In this document: positions 1-7,830 of the stretch, one piece after another
Layout of the letters: each line of letters starts with the position of its first letter
Position numbering within the stretch: position 1 is the first letter of the stretch
Source of the DNA: Micromonospora sp. U21
GTDB lineage: Bacteria; Actinomycetota; Actinomycetes; Mycobacteriales; Micromonosporaceae
Assembly: GCF_018070045.1 (NCBI RefSeq)
Contig: NZ_JAGPYK010000002.1
Location: 62,001-126,000, forward strand
Length of the DNA: 64,000 nucleotides
Reading direction: 5' to 3'
Translations under genes and position numbers: made by a program
Notes under the pieces: generated by a model
The model's database searches: none
Seen by the model: only the letters and a program-made list of their open reading frames with translations
Told to the model about the DNA's origin: nothing

Positions 1-1045
1 TGTCGTCGGGGTGGGTGAACTGCACGACCGCATCATGCCGGCCCAGGCTCACCGGGGTGTGGTAGTAGCCGAAGCGGAACGGCCTGGGCTGCCTGCCGTC
101 CAGCACGCGGGTGATCGACACCGCCGCGTGCACACCGGTCGGCATGCCGCTCTGGCAGGTGCCGTGCATGACGCCGTAGCCCTGACGGATCGCCGCCGCG
201 TCGCCGATCGCGTACACGTCGGGATGCGACACCGACCGCAGTGTGGCGTCGGTGACGACACGACCGCGTTGGTCGACGGTCAGGCCCGCGGCGGCCGCCA
301 GCGGTGACACGCGCGTACCGCCCGTCCACAGGACGACGTCCGCCGCGATGGTCGTCTCGCCCGCCAGTTCGACCGAGTCGGGCAGCACCTTCGTCACCGC
401 CGTCCCGCTGCGCACCTGGACACCGAGACGATCGAGCGCGGCCCGCACATACGCCCGGGCCCTGGGGTTCATGGTGGCGCCCGGCTCCTGCCGGCCCGCC
501 AGTACGACGTTCAGCCGCGGGTACCGCTCGGCGATCTCCGCGGCCGACTCGACCCCGGTCAGGCCACTGCCGACGACCACCACCGTGCCCTCGGCGAGCC
601 GCGCCAGCCGGTCGGCCAGCGACACCGCGTCCTGGGCGTTGTCCAGGGTGTACGCGTGGTCCTCGACCCCCGGCACCAGCGTCGTGTCGGCCACGCTGCC
701 CAACCCGTACACCAGCGTGTCGTAGTGCAGCACCCGGCTGTCGTCGATCCGGACGGTCTTCGCGTGCGCGTCCACCGCCGTGACCCAGCCGCGGACGAAC
801 TGTGCGCCCGCGTCGGCCAGGAGCGCCGGGATGTCCCTCTCGTGCAGCTGCTGACCGGTCGCCACCATGTGCAGCCGCAACCGTTCAGTAAACCGCTCCT
901 GCGCGTTCACCAGGGTCACCTGCACGTCGGCACGCCGCTTCGTTCGCGCCGCGAGCTGGATCGCCGCGGCCATGCCCGCGTAACCCGCGCCCAGGATCAG
1001 CACGCGGTGCGTGGTGGCCGTTCCGCCTTCGTGTGATGTGCTCAT
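1..1045 (-). CDS. NDH-2-like FAD/NAD(P) oxidoreductase, C-terminus cut by window edge
   Basis: Flavoprotein of the pyridine-nucleotide disulfide oxidoreductase superfamily, closest in layout to type II NADH dehydrogenases and AIF/FSP1-like quinone oxidoreductases. The reading frame stays open from ATG 1045 to the left edge. Near the N-terminus is an FAD-binding Rossmann motif (LILGAGYAGMAAA); a second one for NAD(P) follows at about residue 155 (VVVGSGLTGVESA), and an FAD-contacting YAIGDAA motif lies near residue 285. A GAGAGG ribosome site sits just upstream of the ATG. It probably passes electrons from NAD(P)H to a quinone or small acceptor at the membrane. The last residues lie outside the window. 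The substrate is not predictable from the sequence. It diverges from the MFS gene across about 120 bp. Confidence 0.85.
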   Translation of the reverse strand, partial: MSTSHEGGTATTHRVLILGAGYAGMAAAIQLAARTKRRADVQVTLVNAQERFTERLRLHMVATGQQLHERDIPALLADAGAQFVRGWVTAVDAHAKTVRIDDSRVLHYDTLVYGLGSVADTTLVPGVEDHAYTLDNAQDAVSLADRLARLAEGTVVVVGSGLTGVESAAEIAERYPRLNVVLAGRQEPGATMNPRARAYVRAALDRLGVQVRSGTAVTKVLPDSVELAGETTIAADVVLWTGGTRVSPLAAAAGLTVDQRGRVVTDATLRSVSHPDVYAIGDAAAIRQGYGVMHGTCQSGMPTGVHAAVSITRVLDGRQPRPFRFGYYHTPVSLGRHDAVVQFTHPDD

Positions 1046-1168
1046 CGTCGGGCCTCTCTCGTTGTGTGACGACCACGAGATGCGCGTCGCCCGGCGATTC
1101 GTGACATGGGTCCGTGTGACGCCCGGCACAGCCGATGCCTGGCGGTCACGCCCACTACCCTCGTCGCC

Positions 1169-2455
1169 ATGAGCCGACCTGTCGGTGCGGTCCGGTCTCC
1201 GCTCTGGCGGGACCGCACGTTCGGCACGTACTGGATCGCGCAGTCGCTCTCCGCGGCCGGCGACTCGTTCGCGTACCTCGCGGTGCCGCTGCTGGTGCTC
1301 CAGGCGACCGGGTCGGTGGCCCGGATGGGCCTGCTCACCGCCGTCGCGGGCGCGGCGTCCGTCGTCGCCGGGATCTTCGGCGGTGTGCTGGTCGACCGGT
1401 ACGACCGGCGGACCCTGATGATCGTGGCGGACCTGGCCCGGCTGGTGCTCTACGGCCTGGTGCCACTGGCCTGGCTCGCCGGGCCGCAGGTCTGGCTTCT
1501 CTTCGTCGTGCTGCCGATCTGCGAGGCGGCCGGGATGGTGTTCCAGGTCGCGGCGGTGACCGCGGTCCGCAACCTGGTCGACCGGGATCGGATCACCGAG
1601 GCCAACGGCCGGTTGCAGGCGACGTACGCGGCGGCGGCCGTGGTCGGGCCACTGCTCGCCGGCGTGGTGTCGGCCCGGTTCGGCCCGGCGGTGGCGATCG
1701 CCGTCAACGCGGCGAGCTTCGCGTTCTCCGCGGTCGGCCTGTGGCTGATCCGATTGCGACCCGTCCAGGCCGACGACGTCGCCCCGGTGCCCCGGCAGCG
1801 ACCGCTGGTCGAGTTCCTGGCCGGGGCGCGGTTCCTGTGGCGTCAGCCCGTGCTCCGCGCGCTGACCGTGCTGCTGTCGGTCTTCATCTTCCTGACCTAC
1901 GGCTTCATCGACGTGCTGATCTACCACGTCACGCACGACCTCGGCGGCTCCGAGGGCACCGTCGGCACGGTGCTCGGCCTGGCGGCGGTGGGCACGATCG
2001 CCGGAGCGCTCCTGGTGGCCCCGCTGCGCCGCCGGCGCGGCTTCGGCGTCACCTGGATCGGCGCCCACGCGATCTGTGGCCTCGCAGTGGCCGGCATCGG
2101 CCTCGCGACGACGGTGCCGGCGGTCACCGTGCTGACCGCGGTGTACCTGTGCTGCCTGAGCGTGGGCGGGATCTGCTCCATGTCCCTGCGGCAGGAGATC
2201 ACCCCCGATCATCTGCTCGGCCGGGTCACCTCGGCGTTCTGGAGCACGCACTACGCCCTCGGGCCGGCCGGTGCCGTGGCGCTGACCTGGGCCGCCGCTC
2301 GCTACGGCGTCGCGGCGGTCGCCCTCGTGGCGGGGGCGGGATGTCTGCTGGTCGCGGTCGGTGGCCTGTTCACCCCGATCCGCCGGGCCGGCGCGGAGCC
2401 GGCCGTCCGGCCGCCGGGACTCCAGCCGGCCCCGGTCGGCAGCGCCGGGCCGTGA
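1169..2455 (+). CDS. MFS transporter, probable drug/siderophore exporter
   Basis: A 428-aa integral membrane protein of the major facilitator superfamily, MFS_3/EntS-like group. The N-terminus (FGTYWIAQSLSAAGDSF) and the loop GGVLVDRYDRR between helices 2 and 3 are typical of proton-driven exporters. About 12 hydrophobic segments can be counted, with a central loop near residue 200. The reading frame opens earlier (1106), but ATG 1169 places the conserved start MSRPVGAVRSPLWRDRTFG at the N-terminus as in relatives. The C-terminal 30 residues are proline/glycine rich and presumably cytosolic. It diverges from the flavoprotein on its left. The exported substrate is unknown. Confidence 0.88.
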   Translation: MSRPVGAVRSPLWRDRTFGTYWIAQSLSAAGDSFAYLAVPLLVLQATGSVARMGLLTAVAGAASVVAGIFGGVLVDRYDRRTLMIVADLARLVLYGLVPLAWLAGPQVWLLFVVLPICEAAGMVFQVAAVTAVRNLVDRDRITEANGRLQATYAAAAVVGPLLAGVVSARFGPAVAIAVNAASFAFSAVGLWLIRLRPVQADDVAPVPRQRPLVEFLAGARFLWRQPVLRALTVLLSVFIFLTYGFIDVLIYHVTHDLGGSEGTVGTVLGLAAVGTIAGALLVAPLRRRRGFGVTWIGAHAICGLAVAGIGLATTVPAVTVLTAVYLCCLSVGGICSMSLRQEITPDHLLGRVTSAFWSTHYALGPAGAVALTWAAARYGVAAVALVAGAGCLLVAVGGLFTPIRRAGAEPAVRPPGLQPAPVGSAGP

Positions 2456-2569
2456 CGGAGGCAGGCTTCGCGGTCGCCGCACCATCAGTAGTTGAGTCCC
2501 TGTGGAGCTGACCACCACGTCGGCCGGCACGTCGAGCCGGCCGGCCGTCTCAGGGGAGGCCCGGCGCGG

Positions 2570-3055
2570 TCAGAACTCCTGGTACATGACGTGCAGGCCG
2601 ACCCGGCCGAGGGTGGGATGACGGAACGCCCTCGGCACCGTGCCGACCACCTCGAAGCCCTCCCGGCGGTACAGCTCCACCGCCGACCGGTTGCACTCCA
2701 CCACGACGTTGAATTGCATGCCGGCGTACCCCCGCTGGCGGGCCCAGGCCAGAGCGTCACGGCACAGCGCGGTGCCCACGCCCCGGCCCCGCACATCGGC
2801 GGCGACCATGAAGCTCGCGGTGGACACGTGCGCGCCGGGCCCGGGCCGGTTGGTGCCCATCTTCGCGGTGCCGAGCACCCGCTCGCCATCCACCGCGACG
2901 ACCGTGCGGCCCGGCGGGGCCTCCGCCCAGATGCCGTACGCCACGTCGGCGGTCATCGCCGGGTCGAAGGGGAAGGTCTCCCCAGCCAGGATCACTTCCT
3001 CGACGATCGGCCAGACCTGCGACCAGTCCTCCGCCACGAACTCTCGAATCAGCAC
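2570..3055 (-). CDS. GNAT family N-acetyltransferase
   Basis: A 161-aa cytosolic acetyltransferase of the GNAT fold. The acetyl-CoA pyrophosphate-binding motif A is VRGRGVGTALCRDA near residue 90, followed by motif B ending in YRREGF. The substrate could be an amine, an amino acid or an antibiotic. The start is GTG 3055, and no clear Shine-Dalgarno precedes it. It lies only 9 bp after the stop of the broken phosphotransferase gene and is on the same strand. It was probably the third gene of a LacI-kinase-acetyltransferase operon and may now be cut off from its promoter by the insertion at 3200-4531. Confidence 0.85.
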   Translation of the reverse strand: MLIREFVAEDWSQVWPIVEEVILAGETFPFDPAMTADVAYGIWAEAPPGRTVVAVDGERVLGTAKMGTNRPGPGAHVSTASFMVAADVRGRGVGTALCRDALAWARQRGYAGMQFNVVVECNRSAVELYRREGFEVVGTVPRAFRHPTLGRVGLHVMYQEF

Positions 3056-3199
3056 CGGCGCAGGCTACGGGCGGTGATCCGGCCGGACAACCGGTTTGTC
3101 GAGCGCGGCGAGTTCCGCGCCCAGCAGCGTCGCGAGCCGGGCGTGCCGCCGCGGATGGCTGCCCGCCGTCATGCCACGGCTGGGCATCTCCACCGTCAT

Positions 3200-4531
3200 C
3201 GGTGTCGCGGCGTGGATACCCCTGCCTTCACGCGGGGGAGAAACGCCGCTCCCCTCAGGGATGGTCTTACGTGAACTACTGGTAAAATGTGAGGCATGGG
3301 TGAGGTGGCGAAGCGGGCATACAAGTACCGCTTCTATCCGACCCCAGGGCAGGCCGATCAGCTCAACCGCACCTTCGGATGCGTCCGCAAGGTGTACAAC
3401 CTGGCGCTGGATGTGCGCACCCGCGCGTGGGCGGTCGACCGGCAGCGCAGCACCTATGTGCAGTCCTCGGCGTGGCTGACCGAGTGGAAGCGCACCGAGG
3501 AGCTGGTGTTCCTCAATGAGGTCAGTTCCGTGCCGTTGCAGCAGGCGCTGCGGCACCTGCAAGCCGGGTTCGCGGCGTTCTGGGGCAAGCGGTCGCGCTA
3601 CCCGCGGTTCAAGTCCAAGCGCAAGTCCCGGGCGTCGGCGGAGTACACCCGCTCGGCATTCCGCTGGCGCGACGGGCAGCTCACCCTGGCCAAGATGGAC
3701 GCCCCGCTGACCATCGTGTGGTCCCGGCCCCTGCCTGACGGCGGCGAGCCGTCCACGGTCACGGTGTCCCGCGACCCGGCCGGTCGGTGGTTCGTGTCCC
3801 TGCTGGTCGAGGATCCCACCGTGATGCCGCTCCCGCCGGTCGACACGGCGGTAGGGGTGGACGCGGGCATCACCAGTCTGCTCACCTTGTCCACCGGTGA
3901 AAAAGTCACCAACCCGCGCCACGAGCGCGCCGACCGACGCAAACTGGCCAAGGCGCAACGCACTATGGCCCGCAAGGCCAAGGACTCCGCCAACCAGGCC
4001 AAAGCCCGCCTTGCGGTGGCCCGCATCCATGCCCGCATCGCCGACCGGCGGCGGGATCACCTGCACAAGCTGTCGACTCGACTCGTCCGCGAGAACCAAA
4101 CGGTCGTGATCGAAGACCTCAGCGTGCGCAATATGCTGCGCAACCACAGTCTGGCCCGCGCCATCTCCGACGCGGCGTGGACACAACTGCGCAGCATGAT
4201 CGAGTACAAGGCCGCCTGGTACGGGCGGCAGGTTATCGCCGTCGACCGCTGGCATCCGAGCACGAAGACCTGCTCGGCGTGCGGGCGGATCAACACCGCC
4301 ATGACCCTCGGCGTTCGCGCCTGGACGTGTCCCGGCTGTGATGCCGTGCACGACCGGGACGTCAACGCCGCCAGGAACATTCTCGCCGCCGGGCTGGCGG
4401 AGAGGTGAAACGCCTGTGGAGGGCCGATAAGACCCGACCCGCGAAAGCGGTGAAGGCACGGCCCGGTGAAACAGGAACCCCATCGGGCGACCGAGGGAAT
4501 CCCCGCCCTTCAGGGCGGTGGAGGATGTCAA
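3200..4531 (+). mobile_element. tnpB-only IS200/IS605-type element (IS1341-like)
   Basis: A 1332-bp element whose ends are defined by restoring the interrupted kinase gene, which leaves no target duplication, as expected for single-strand IS200/IS605 transposition. The left end directly follows TCAT (3196-3199) and the right end finishes in TCAA (4528-4531). Subterminal hairpins are present: near the left end around 3219-3240, and CCGCCC-TTCA-GGGCGG at 4503-4518 near the right end. It carries tnpB only; no Y1 transposase (tnpA) is present, so movement would need one in trans. Its length is a multiple of three, so the host frame reads straight through it. A TAAAAT -10-like box at 3283-3288 inside the left end probably drives tnpB. 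Confidence 0.92.
3296..4408 (+). CDS. tnpB: RNA-guided endonuclease TnpB (IS200/IS605 family)
   Basis: A 370-aa TnpB/OrfB protein. All expected landmarks are intact: an N-terminal helix-turn-helix-like region (YRFYPTPGQADQL), the RuvC-like catalytic residues Asp-189 (VGVDAGI), Glu-273 (VIEDLSV) and Asp-355 (HDRDVNAARN), and a four-cysteine zinc finger CSACG...CPGC at 326-348. TnpB proteins cut DNA next to a target-adjacent motif under guidance of an RNA encoded at the transposon right end, which favours retention of the element. Nothing suggests inactivation. The length is slightly below the usual 380-410 aa. Expression probably starts from the TAAAAT box just upstream, with a short or absent leader. 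Confidence 0.93.
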   Translation: MGEVAKRAYKYRFYPTPGQADQLNRTFGCVRKVYNLALDVRTRAWAVDRQRSTYVQSSAWLTEWKRTEELVFLNEVSSVPLQQALRHLQAGFAAFWGKRSRYPRFKSKRKSRASAEYTRSAFRWRDGQLTLAKMDAPLTIVWSRPLPDGGEPSTVTVSRDPAGRWFVSLLVEDPTVMPLPPVDTAVGVDAGITSLLTLSTGEKVTNPRHERADRRKLAKAQRTMARKAKDSANQAKARLAVARIHARIADRRRDHLHKLSTRLVRENQTVVIEDLSVRNMLRNHSLARAISDAAWTQLRSMIEYKAAWYGRQVIAVDRWHPSTKTCSACGRINTAMTLGVRAWTCPGCDAVHDRDVNAARNILAAGLAER

Positions 4532-4551
4532 CAGCAGGTACAGGTGCAGCA
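4409..4551 (+). ncRNA. Predicted omegaRNA (reRNA) scaffold and guide
   Basis: TnpB guide RNAs cover the 3' end of tnpB and the right end of the element and continue into flanking DNA, which serves as the guide. Here the non-coding segment between the tnpB stop and TCAA has a strong hairpin (4503-4518) close to the end. The bases from 4532 (CAGCAGGTACAGGTG...) would be the guide and match the interrupted kinase gene. The 5' limit probably lies inside tnpB and is not defined; the 3' limit assumes a guide of about 20 nt. Confidence 0.5.
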
Positions 4552-5431
4552 GCCGGTAGAGACCGAGTCGGCGGCGGGCCGCGGCGTCCAGCACCAGCGG
4601 CTCGGCGGCGGTAGCCGCGCAGCAGCGGATGCTCGGGCTCGTCCTCGATCCGCCGGAAGAGCAGTGGCGAGACCAGGTCCAGCAGCGGATCGCCGTGCAG
4701 GAACCGTTCGCCGTCCACCAGCCCGCACAGTCGTAGCCGGCCGTCGGGACCGGGCGCGGTCAGCACGTTGCCGTCCCAGCAGTCGAAGTGCAGCAGCGCC
4801 GGGCGGCGCACCTCGTCCAGCACGCCGGCGTGCCGCCCCACCAGCGCGCGCAACCGGTCCGCGGTGACCGGAAGCCGAACGTCCCAGTCGACCGCGTCGG
4901 CGAGCATCGCGTCGAGCATCGCGGTGAACGCCGCCCGCCAGGTCGACCCGCTGGCCCGGTCGCCGTCGTAGCCGAACCTGTCGCCGGTGATCTGATGAAG
5001 CGCGGCGAGAGCCGCACCGAGGTCGTACCGCGCCGGGCCGTCGTCGACCGTCGCGCCGGCCTCGGCCAGCTCGTGCAGCGACCTGCCGGGCAGCATCCCG
5101 GTGACCAGCCACTCGCCGTACGCCGGGTCGGTGCCGTGGTGCAGCACCGGGGGTACGGGCACCTGCGGGGCCTGTTCGGCGACCAGCCGGAAGTAGCGCG
5201 CCTCGGCCGCGCAGAGCCCGCGCTCGTAGCGCAGCAGCCGCGTACCGGCCGGCGGGGCCAGCTTCAGCACCACCCGACGGTCGTCGTCGAGCAGCGCCCA
5301 CCAGACCGTGGCGTACCCGCCGCCGGCCAGTGGCCCGCTCTCGCGTACCCGCGTGCCCGGTCCGAACGACGCGCGGACCAGGTACGCCACGTCGTCCGTC
5401 GTGAGTGGACGCTGCGTCGGGCTGGTCACGG

Positions 5432-6505
5432 TCACGAGCCGGCGGCGCCCCGCCGCGGGCTCGGTGCCGCGCCGGCGGTGCCCTGCACGGCCTGCGGGGC
5501 GGGGCCGGCGGTGTCGCGGCGGACCAGTTCGGCGGGGAGCACCTCGACCCGGGGCGCCGGCGCCTCCACCCCGAGCACCAGGGACATCGCGCGGACCCCC
5601 ATGTCGACCAGGGGCAGCCGTATGGTGGTCAGCGCCGGGGTCACGTCCCGGGCGATGGGCATGTCGTCGAAGCCCAGCACGGAGACCCGCTGCGGCACGG
5701 CTAGCGAACGGGCCCGCAGGGTGGCGAGGGCGCCGATGGCCATCGAGTCGTTGAGTGCGGCGATCGCGGTCAGCTCCGGGTCGGCGTCGAGCAGTCGGGC
5801 GGTGGCCTCTGCGCCGCCGTCGCGGTCGAACTCGGCGTACCGGATTCGCCGCTCGGGCAGGTCGAGACCCTGCTCGGCGAGGGCTTGCCGGAGCCCGGCC
5901 AGCCGGTCGGTGGTGGTGGTGAGGATGCGCGGGCCGGCGACCACGCCGATCGCCCGGTGCCCCAGCTCGCACAGCTCCTGACCGGCCAGGTAGCCGCCGG
6001 CGCGGTTGTCCGGCATCACGGCGTCACCCGAGTGCTCGTGTCGGCCGATCACCGCGACCCGCCCACCGGTCGCCTCGTAGGCGGCGAGCTTCTCGTTGAG
6101 CTGTCGGGTGAACGTGTCGTCGTGGTAGCCGGAGCCGGCCAGGATCAGCGCCGCCACCTGGTGGCCGCGCAGCAGTTCCACGTACTCCAACTCGCGGTCC
6201 GGGTCGCGGTAGCTGTTGCAGATCATCAGCAGCCGGCCCTGGTCGGTGGCGACGCGTTGCAGCCCGCGGGTGATCTCGGCGAAGTACGGGTCGGAGACGT
6301 CGTGCACGATCACGCCGACCGCGCTGCGGTGCGAGCGGGCCAGCAATTGGGCGTGCGCGTTCGGCACGTACTGCAACTCGGCGACGGCCGCGAGCACCCG
6401 CTCGCGCAGCTCGTCGGTGACGGGCTTGCTGCTGCCGTTTATCACGCGGGAGGCGGTGGCGGGCGAGACGCCCGCGCGCCGCGCCACGTCGGACAGGGTC
6501 GCCAT
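5432..6505 (-). CDS. LacI family transcriptional regulator
   Basis: A 357-aa LacI/GalR-type repressor. The N-terminal HTH reads MATLSDVARRAGVSPATASRVINGS, followed by the hinge ending YVPNAHAQLLARSHR. The rest is a periplasmic-binding-protein-like sugar-sensing domain (VGVIVHDVSDPYFAEI through VLGFDDMPIARDV). It overlaps the downstream kinase gene by GTGA, so the two are probably translationally coupled. It diverges from the cupin gene; the palindromic GAAAGCCCTTTC between them is a likely autoregulatory operator. Similar sites before the ABC permease (7719, 7760) and the ThuA protein (18625, 18691) suggest it controls that whole catabolic region. The inducer is unknown. Confidence 0.93.
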   Translation of the reverse strand: MATLSDVARRAGVSPATASRVINGSSKPVTDELRERVLAAVAELQYVPNAHAQLLARSHRSAVGVIVHDVSDPYFAEITRGLQRVATDQGRLLMICNSYRDPDRELEYVELLRGHQVAALILAGSGYHDDTFTRQLNEKLAAYEATGGRVAVIGRHEHSGDAVMPDNRAGGYLAGQELCELGHRAIGVVAGPRILTTTTDRLAGLRQALAEQGLDLPERRIRYAEFDRDGGAEATARLLDADPELTAIAALNDSMAIGALATLRARSLAVPQRVSVLGFDDMPIARDVTPALTTIRLPLVDMGVRAMSLVLGVEAPAPRVEVLPAELVRRDTAGPAPQAVQGTAGAAPSPRRGAAGS

Positions 6506-6568
6506 GGCCCGCCCCCTCGGTCTGTTGACGGCGTTTCGCCGTGCCGGCTAGCGTCACGGTACCGCAGA

Positions 6569-6580
6569 GAAAGCCCTTTC
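6569..6580. promoter_or_regulatory. Predicted LacI operator
   Basis: GAAAGCCCTTTC, an inverted repeat GAAAG/CTTTC with an imperfect two-base centre, located between the divergent lacI-type gene and the first cupin gene. Confidence 0.55.
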
Positions 6581-6598
6581 CCGCAGGGAGGCCCGGCC

Positions 6599-6943
6599 AT
6601 GTCCGAACGCTTCGCGGTGCTTCAACTCGACGACCTTCCCACCAGACGCTGCTCCTGCGGCACCACCCGCCGGGGCTTCATCGCCGAGAGCGACGGCCAG
6701 GCCAGCGTGCACCTGCTTGAGGTGCAGGACGCGGTCACCCACCACCACCGGATCGCCACCGAGTACTACATCGTGCTGGCCGGTGAGGGCGAGGTCGAGC
6801 TGGACGGGGTACGCCACCCGGCCCGGCCGATGTCCGCGTTCCTGATCAAGCCGGGTTGCCGGCACCGGGCCATCGGCGACCTCACCGTGCTGCTGGTCTC
6901 GCTGCCGGCGGCGGACGACACCGACGAGTACTTCGATGCCTGA
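6599..6943 (+). CDS. Small cupin-domain protein
   Basis: A 114-aa single-domain cupin. The first cupin motif carries metal-ligand-type residues in THHHRIATEYYIVLAGEGEVEL, and the second includes IKPGCRHRAIG. Cupins of this size are often sugar isomerases/epimerases, dioxygenases or ligand sensors. The start ATG 6599 has GGGAGG seven bases upstream. It overlaps the next cupin gene (ATGCCTGA), so the two are probably co-translated. It faces the LacI gene, so it probably belongs to the regulated catabolic locus, where it may act on the same substrate. The specific reaction cannot be assigned. Confidence 0.85.
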   Translation: MSERFAVLQLDDLPTRRCSCGTTRRGFIAESDGQASVHLLEVQDAVTHHHRIATEYYIVLAGEGEVELDGVRHPARPMSAFLIKPGCRHRAIGDLTVLLVSLPAADDTDEYFDA

Positions 6944-7652
6944 CCGTTCGGCCCCGCTACCCGGCGGTATCGGGGTCTCCCGGCTGCGCGTCTACGACAC
7001 CGTCGCGCCCGACGGCGTGGTCGGCGGCACCCCGCACGTGCACCTGTGCTGCACCGAGGGGTACGTGGTGACCGGCGGCGAGGGCGCGGTACAGACCCTC
7101 AGCGCGGCCGGCTACCGGGAGACCCCGCTGCGGCCGGGCGCGGTGGTCTGGTTCGAGCCGGGCACCGTGCACCGCTTGGTCAACGGTGGCGGACTGACCA
7201 TCGTGGTGCTGATGCAGAACAGCGGCCTGCCCGAGGCCGGCGACGCGGTGCTCACCTTCCCGCCCGAGGTGCTGGCCGACCCGGCCGCGTACGTCGCCGC
7301 CGCGGCGCTGCCCGGCGGGGGAGCGCCGGGCTCCGACGTGACCGCCGCGTACCGCCGGCGGGATCTGGCGGTGACCGGCTTCCAGGCGCTGCGGGCCGGC
7401 GGGCCGACGGCGCTGGCCGCGTTCCACTCCGCCGCGCTGGCGCTGCGCCGGCCGCTGCTGGCGCGCTGGCGAGAGCGGTGGGCGGCCGGCGCGGGACGGG
7501 CCGCCGCCGGCACCGGTGAGCAGCTCGACGCCCTGGACCGGGGCGATCCCGGGCACCTGGGCGAGGCCGGGGTGTACGCGGTGGACGAGCCGGTCGAGCG
7601 GGGCCGGCTGGGCATGTGCGGCCTGCTCGACACCTATCCGGCCACCGTCTGA
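6936..7652 (+). CDS. Cupin-domain protein, 238 aa
   Basis: The N-terminal half is a cupin fold: HVHLCCTEGYVVTGGEGAV near residue 35 and PGAVVWFEPGTVHRLVNGGG near residue 75 contain the His/Glu metal-ligand pattern. The second half (about 120-238) is Ala/Arg-rich and helical and was not recognised. It overlaps the preceding small cupin by 8 bases. The long helical extension makes it larger than a simple cupin; it may be a regulatory or isomerase-like accessory of the sugar locus. The two tandem operator-like sites that follow suggest that the ABC genes downstream can be transcribed separately. Confidence 0.8.
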   Translation: MPDRSAPLPGGIGVSRLRVYDTVAPDGVVGGTPHVHLCCTEGYVVTGGEGAVQTLSAAGYRETPLRPGAVVWFEPGTVHRLVNGGGLTIVVLMQNSGLPEAGDAVLTFPPEVLADPAAYVAAAALPGGGAPGSDVTAAYRRRDLAVTGFQALRAGGPTALAAFHSAALALRRPLLARWRERWAAGAGRAAAGTGEQLDALDRGDPGHLGEAGVYAVDEPVERGRLGMCGLLDTYPATV

Positions 7653-7718
7653 CCATCCATTCGGGACGGTCCCGGGGCCGAGGCTGAGCTGGTCGCCCAG
7701 GCGGGGCAAACAGATCGA

Positions 7719-7773
7719 GGAAAGGCCTTGCCTGGCGCCGAGGGGCCGCCTACGCTCCAGGAAAGCGTTTGCC
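7719..7773. promoter_or_regulatory. Tandem LacI-type operators before the ABC importer operon
   Basis: Two related 14-mers, GGAAAGGCCTTGCC (7719-7732) and GGAAAGCGTTTGCC (7760-7773), lie 41 bp apart centre to centre. That is close to four helical turns and would place two repressors on the same face of the DNA. They sit in the 178-bp gap before the permease gene. Confidence 0.6.
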
Positions 7774-7830
7774 TGATACGCCGACCGGCCCGGTCCGCGG
7801 GTGTCGTGCCGGGCCCCGAGGAGGTTCCGC

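Larger units (their letters stand above)
3065..5435 (-). pseudogene. APH/choline-kinase family phosphotransferase, disrupted by IS and frameshift
   Basis: A kinase of the APH (aminoglycoside/fructosamine kinase) superfamily. The N-terminal lobe has the nucleotide loop (LAGGGYATVWW) and Lys (VVLKLAPP); the catalytic loop is HFDCWDGN and the Mg-binding segment is LVDGERFLHGDP. Translation starts at GTG 5435, overlapping the LacI stop (GTGA). Two lesions are visible. A one-base frameshift at about 4604-4613 separates the LLRGYRR part from the frame coding EPLVLDAAARRRLGLYRL. In that second frame the C-terminus is split by the insertion element: HLYLL ends at 4532 and MTVEMPSRGMT resumes at 3199. 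Joining 3199 to 4532 restores LYLLMTVEM without a gap and the product ends at the stop at 3065. The frameshift could be a sequencing error; the insertion is not in doubt. Confidence 0.9.

Noticed and set aside
1106-1168. Upstream start extending the MFS protein by 21 residues
   Set aside because: The extension is hydrophilic without similarity to MFS N-termini; ATG 1169 gives the standard start.
3065-4594. A 509-codon minus-strand frame read as one protein
   Set aside because: It is the kinase C-terminus reading through the tnpB element in antisense because the element length is a multiple of three. Only its two ends belong to the kinase.
7653-7830. TPP riboswitch before the NMT1-type importer
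   Set aside because: NMT1 proteins can bind thiamine precursors, so the leader was examined, but no CUGAGA or related conserved TPP elements are present. The gap instead holds two LacI-type operators.
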